A stretch of DNA of 24,214 nucleotides, taken from positions 1 to 24,214 of the forward strand of contig DAINAR010000046.1 of the NCBI GenBank assembly GCA_036733345.1, written 5' to 3'. The stretch comes from JAFGMQ01 sp036733345 (GTDB lineage: Bacteria > Desulfobacterota > DSM-4660 > Desulfatiglandales > Desulfatiglandaceae). Shown here piece after piece: positions 21,856-24,214 of this stretch. A program made the position numbers and the translations under genes. The stretch's first letter is position 1; every line of letters begins with the position of its first letter. The notes under the pieces were generated by a model that had not been told where the DNA came from, searched no databases, and was given only the letters and a program-made list of their open reading frames with translations.

Positions 21856-22614
21856 ATGTTGAAAGATATCGAGATAGGCATTGTCGGCGGCACAGGCGGC
21901 ATCGGCAAATGGTTTGCCGGGTTTTTCGAGAAAGAGGGATATGTGGTCCACGTGTCCGGCAGGCAGACCGGAATGGGCATGAAGGAAATGGCGGAAAAAT
22001 GCCGTGTTGTTATAGTCAGCGTGCCAATCGGCATTACATGCGAGGTGATTGAACAGATCGGCCCCTGTATGAAAAAGGGATCCCTTTTAATGGATTTCAC
22101 CTCACTCAAGGAAAAACCTGTCAAATCGATGCTCCAGTATTCCCGATCAGAGGTCATGGGGTGCCACCCCCTGTTCGGCCCGGACATTGAATCAATCGCA
22201 GGGCAGAACATCGTTTTCTGTCCGGGAAGGATTTCGGAGTGGTCTGACTGGCCAATGGGGCTTTTTAAAAACAGGGGGGCGCGGATAATTGAAACGGGTA
22301 CTGAAGAACACGACAAAATGATGGCCATTGTTCAAGGTCTGAATCATTTTGATACGATTGCAATGGGGCTTGCTATCAAAGACTCGGGGGTGGATATCCT
22401 GAAGCTCGGAAATTTTTCAACGCCGCTTTTCAAAACAAAGCTCGATATCATAGAAAAGATATTCAACAGCAATTCCCGGCTGTATGCCGAGATCCTTACT
22501 CTTAATCCATACCTCAGCAGTATCCTTGATCAATACGAAAAAAACGTCACAGTCCTGAAAGAACTTGTCAAAAATAGAGATATAGAGGGTATTATGGAGT
22601 CGTTCATAAAATGA
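21856..22614 (+). CDS. tyrA: Prephenate (or arogenate) dehydrogenase
   Basis: Oxidative decarboxylation of prephenate to 4-hydroxyphenylpyruvate for tyrosine. The 252-aa product has the dinucleotide motif GIVGGTGGIGKWFAGFF (8-24), SVPIG (55-59), D80 (LLMDFTSLK), catalytic His104 in MGCHPLFGPD and LNHFDTIAMG (162-171), then the helical dimerisation domain. No chorismate mutase or ACT domain is attached; the mutase is in the aroD fusion. The second beta strand ends VSGRQTG without an acidic residue, which leans to NADP. Start: ATG 21856 fits family N-termini but its GGAG is only 4 nt away; a TTG at 21799 (19 more residues, GAGG 8 nt upstream) is the alternative. Confidence 0.9.
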   Translation: MLKDIEIGIVGGTGGIGKWFAGFFEKEGYVVHVSGRQTGMGMKEMAEKCRVVIVSVPIGITCEVIEQIGPCMKKGSLLMDFTSLKEKPVKSMLQYSRSEVMGCHPLFGPDIESIAGQNIVFCPGRISEWSDWPMGLFKNRGARIIETGTEEHDKMMAIVQGLNHFDTIAMGLAIKDSGVDILKLGNFSTPLFKTKLDIIEKIFNSNSRLYAEILTLNPYLSSILDQYEKNVTVLKELVKNRDIEGIMESFIK

Positions 22615-22644
22615 ACAAATTTGTCTCAGCTAATTTTCTTTTGT

Positions 22645-22672
22645 CATTTCGAAGCGAAGCGAGAAATCTTGA
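22645..22672 (+). repeat. TTCGAAGCGAAGCGAGAAAT-type repeat
   Basis: Begins TTTCGAAGCGAAGCGAGAAA and continues to TCTTGAT. It matches the reverse complement of about 15687-15714 with one difference. Lies in the gene-free stretch 22615-23188, which holds only repeats. Confidence 0.6.
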
Positions 22673-22751
22673 TCTCATTAATTTCAGTACGGCAGTCCCC
22701 TGATTTTTTCCGTCATTCCTGTGAAAGAGACTGTGTCATAATTCTTTTTTT

Positions 22752-22904
22752 GTCATTCCGTGCAAGCGGAGCGCAGCCTGTCCCGGGCTTGATTCGGGAA
22801 CACGGAATCCAGTCCCGCCTTGGCGGGATTCAATATGTTCTGGATGCCGGCTTTTGCCGGCATGACAGGCGTAATGGTACTTTTAGGGATTGCGACACAG
22901 TCTC
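22752..22904 (-). repeat. 153-nt repeat, copy 2 (inverted relative to 10045-10197)
   Basis: Reverse complement of 10045-10197 at the same length with about three substitutions (for example GGCAAAAGCC against GGCGAAAGCC). Similarity continues more weakly beyond both ends (GAATTATGACAC-GTCTCTT). Confidence 0.85.
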
Positions 22905-23091
22905 GAAAGTTGGAATCCATAGCAATATAAGGCACACTTCTTCTACTCATAGGAGCCCTTCGAAGATCAAATGGTACTCATTAACCTGATGGACCTTCAG
23001 TCTGGGGAAAGAGAAATAGTAATTTTAGGTAAGTTCAGCAGGAAAGGGTTATCCGTCCCCATTATTAACCAAGCAATTAAAAACAAAAATC

Positions 23092-23157
23092 GTCATGCCG
23101 GACTTGATCCGGCATCCAGTCGAATTCATTATAGATTCCGGCTTTCGCCGGAATGAC
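23092..23157 (+). repeat. Palindromic intergenic repeat
   Basis: Two hairpin units back to back: ATGCCGGACTTGATCCGGCAT and ATTCCGGCTTTCGCCGGAAT-like, flanked by GTC and GAC. Same type of repeat as those in the aro/trp gaps. Confidence 0.65.
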
Positions 23158-23188
23158 AACATTAGTACATATTATTGCCGGAGTAATA

Positions 23189-23560
23189 TTATTTGGGAAA
23201 ATACTTAACGTTGCTTATATCTTTGAAATCAGAATCCTGAGTCCATATAACAGCTTTGAATTCCTGAGCTGTTGCAAGAATAATGCTGTCCGCCATTGGA
23301 AGTTTATGTTCCAGGCTCAGTCTTGAAGCTGCGATTGCCAGTGGTGCGCTTAAAATCACAACCTTTCCTTTCTGCATGGCAACAACAGCCTGCAGGGCTT
23401 CATTCTCACTGGACTCCCGCAGGACGACCTTAAATACCTCGTATATCGTGACCGTTGGGACAACAAGTAACTCCGAATCACTAAGTGGGGACAGAAAATG
23501 CCTGGCATTAGGCTCGTCGGCAAAGTATGCAAGCCAGCCGGAAGAATCCACAATGTTCAT
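23189..23560 (-). CDS. vapC: VapC-type PIN-domain toxin
   Basis: Probable RNase toxin of a type II toxin-antitoxin pair. The 123-aa PIN domain begins MNIVDSSGWLAYFAD and keeps the acidic metal-binding set D5, E41 (TIYEVFK), D91 (MADSIILATA) and D109 (WTQDSDF). Length is usual for VapC. Its ATG overlaps the stop of the upstream antitoxin gene by 4 nt (ATGA), with GAGGAAG before it. RNA target unknown. Confidence 0.92.
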   Translation of the reverse strand: MNIVDSSGWLAYFADEPNARHFLSPLSDSELLVVPTVTIYEVFKVVLRESSENEALQAVVAMQKGKVVILSAPLAIAASRLSLEHKLPMADSIILATAQEFKAVIWTQDSDFKDISNVKYFPK

Positions 23561-23763
23561 AATCTATCTTCCTCTCTTTTGAATTCTGTGTTGATGCCTT
23601 TGAGGAATCCACGGAGTTCTTTAATGTCGCGTTCCGGAATAAGTTCAATTCGACCATTATATTCAATAACCTGCATTTTTTGCCCCGGATAAAGCTGCAA
23701 TGCTTCCCTCACGGTTTTAGGTATGACGACTTGATATTTGGGTGATACTGTTACTAATTGCAT
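23557..23763 (-). CDS. vapB: AbrB/SpoVT-type antitoxin (VapB-like)
   Basis: 68-aa DNA-binding antitoxin. The swapped-hairpin AbrB fold is visible as MQLVTVSPKYQVVIPKTVRE, ALQLYPGQKMQVIEYNG and RIELIPERD (about 1-45). The C-terminal part (ELRGFLKGINTEFKREEDRL) is charged and likely binds the toxin. An upstream in-frame start at 23823 would run through the promoter; GGAG 8 nt before ATG 23763 decides. Probably autoregulated together with vapC. Confidence 0.92.
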   Translation of the reverse strand: MQLVTVSPKYQVVIPKTVREALQLYPGQKMQVIEYNGRIELIPERDIKELRGFLKGINTEFKREEDRL

Positions 23764-23793
23764 GTTAATAGCTCCATCGATATATTTTGTAAT

Positions 23794-23823
23794 ACGATAG
23801 CATGATCGATCTGATTTTGTCAA
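23794..23823 (-). promoter_or_regulatory. Candidate promoter/operator of the vapBC pair
   Basis: On the minus strand: TTGACA (23818-23823), 18 nt, TATCGT (23794-23799). Between and after these are GATCGATC and an ATCGTATTAC...ATATCGAT imperfect palindrome, plausible binding sites for the AbrB-type antitoxin. Confidence 0.45.
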
Positions 23824-23950
23824 TATTTGAAGTGAGCATCTCCGGTCTGTAATGAATCAGCGTTTCGTAGATAATCCGGATAAATTACAGCCGGAATCCA
23901 GTCAAAGAAGTCCTACCTTTAGGGCAAACATCCCAGTCTTTATCCCCCAA

Positions 23951-24010
23951 CAAATAACTATTAACTGATAACCAATAACTGATACCCCATAACCAATAAC
24001 GGATAACAAC
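23951..24010 (+). repeat. Short tandem-like direct repeats
   Basis: Repeated units of the form TAACTGATAACCAA and CATAACCAATAACGGATAAC. No gene is seen around it; the rest to the window end (24011-24214) is A+T-rich and holds nothing recognised. Confidence 0.5.
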
Positions 24011-24214
24011 CCCAAATTCCAAATTCATGGTTTAAGGTTTTTATCTTATTATTAAACTCAATTTAGAAATTCTTTTAGTTTCATATTTTTTCAATCAAAG
24101 TTTGGTTGTATTCATGTATTTATGCGAAATTAAAACTAAATTGCAGTTAAATATAAGGACGTTTGATTTGTTTTAAAATATTAATGATTGCTTTACTTAT
24201 GATAGATGCGATGT

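Noticed and set aside
22621..22989. 122-aa plus-strand ORF after tyrA
   Set aside because: Made of the 153-nt repeat and related palindromes; no coding features.

Overview
This window looks like the chromosome of a mesophilic anaerobic Desulfobacterota (deltaproteobacterial) organism, probably a sulfate-reducer relative. That placement is an inference from the hisS-aspS pair, the TmDAHPS-like AroF, the large aromatic supraoperon and the dense 'TCATTCCGGCGAAAGCCGGAATCC'-type intergenic palindromes; no rRNA or other marker is present to prove it.

Layout. Positions 1-3859 hold a minus-strand Hsp20 chaperone, a doubtful 41-aa ORF, and overlapping hisS-aspS on the plus strand. Positions 4133-5201 are two decayed minus-strand transposase genes of different families. 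Positions 5503-13457 are the shikimate (aro) operon: promoter, aromatic leader peptide, two tandem terminators, then aroF, aroB, a chorismate mutase/dehydroquinate dehydratase fusion, aroE, aroA, aroK and aroC. Positions 13490-22614 are the trp operon: promoter, Trp leader peptide, two tandem terminators, then trpE, trpG, trpD, trpC, trpF, trpB, trpA and finally tyrA. Positions 22615-24214 hold repeats, a minus-strand VapB/VapC-type toxin-antitoxin pair and an A+T-rich tail.

Function. The genes together take PEP and erythrose-4-phosphate to chorismate, then to tryptophan. The chorismate mutase fused to AroD makes prephenate, and TyrA carries it towards tyrosine. No pheA (prephenate dehydratase) is present in the window.

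The most notable observation is regulatory. Both operons start with a ribosome-mediated attenuator. The aro leader peptide is rich in Tyr (5) with 2 Trp and 1 Phe; the trp leader peptide has four consecutive Trp codons. In both, the attenuator is not the usual four-segment device. A second complete terminator follows the first, and the 3' arm of terminator 1 is complementary to the 5' arm of terminator 2. A six-segment switch is therefore possible: 1:2, 3:4, 5:6 terminates twice; 2:3, 4:5 reads through both. The leaders also share a nearly identical segment 2, read in different frames, which suggests common descent.

A second theme is that the longer gaps inside the aro/trp cluster are occupied by different non-coding repeat or MITE-like elements, while the genes themselves look intact.
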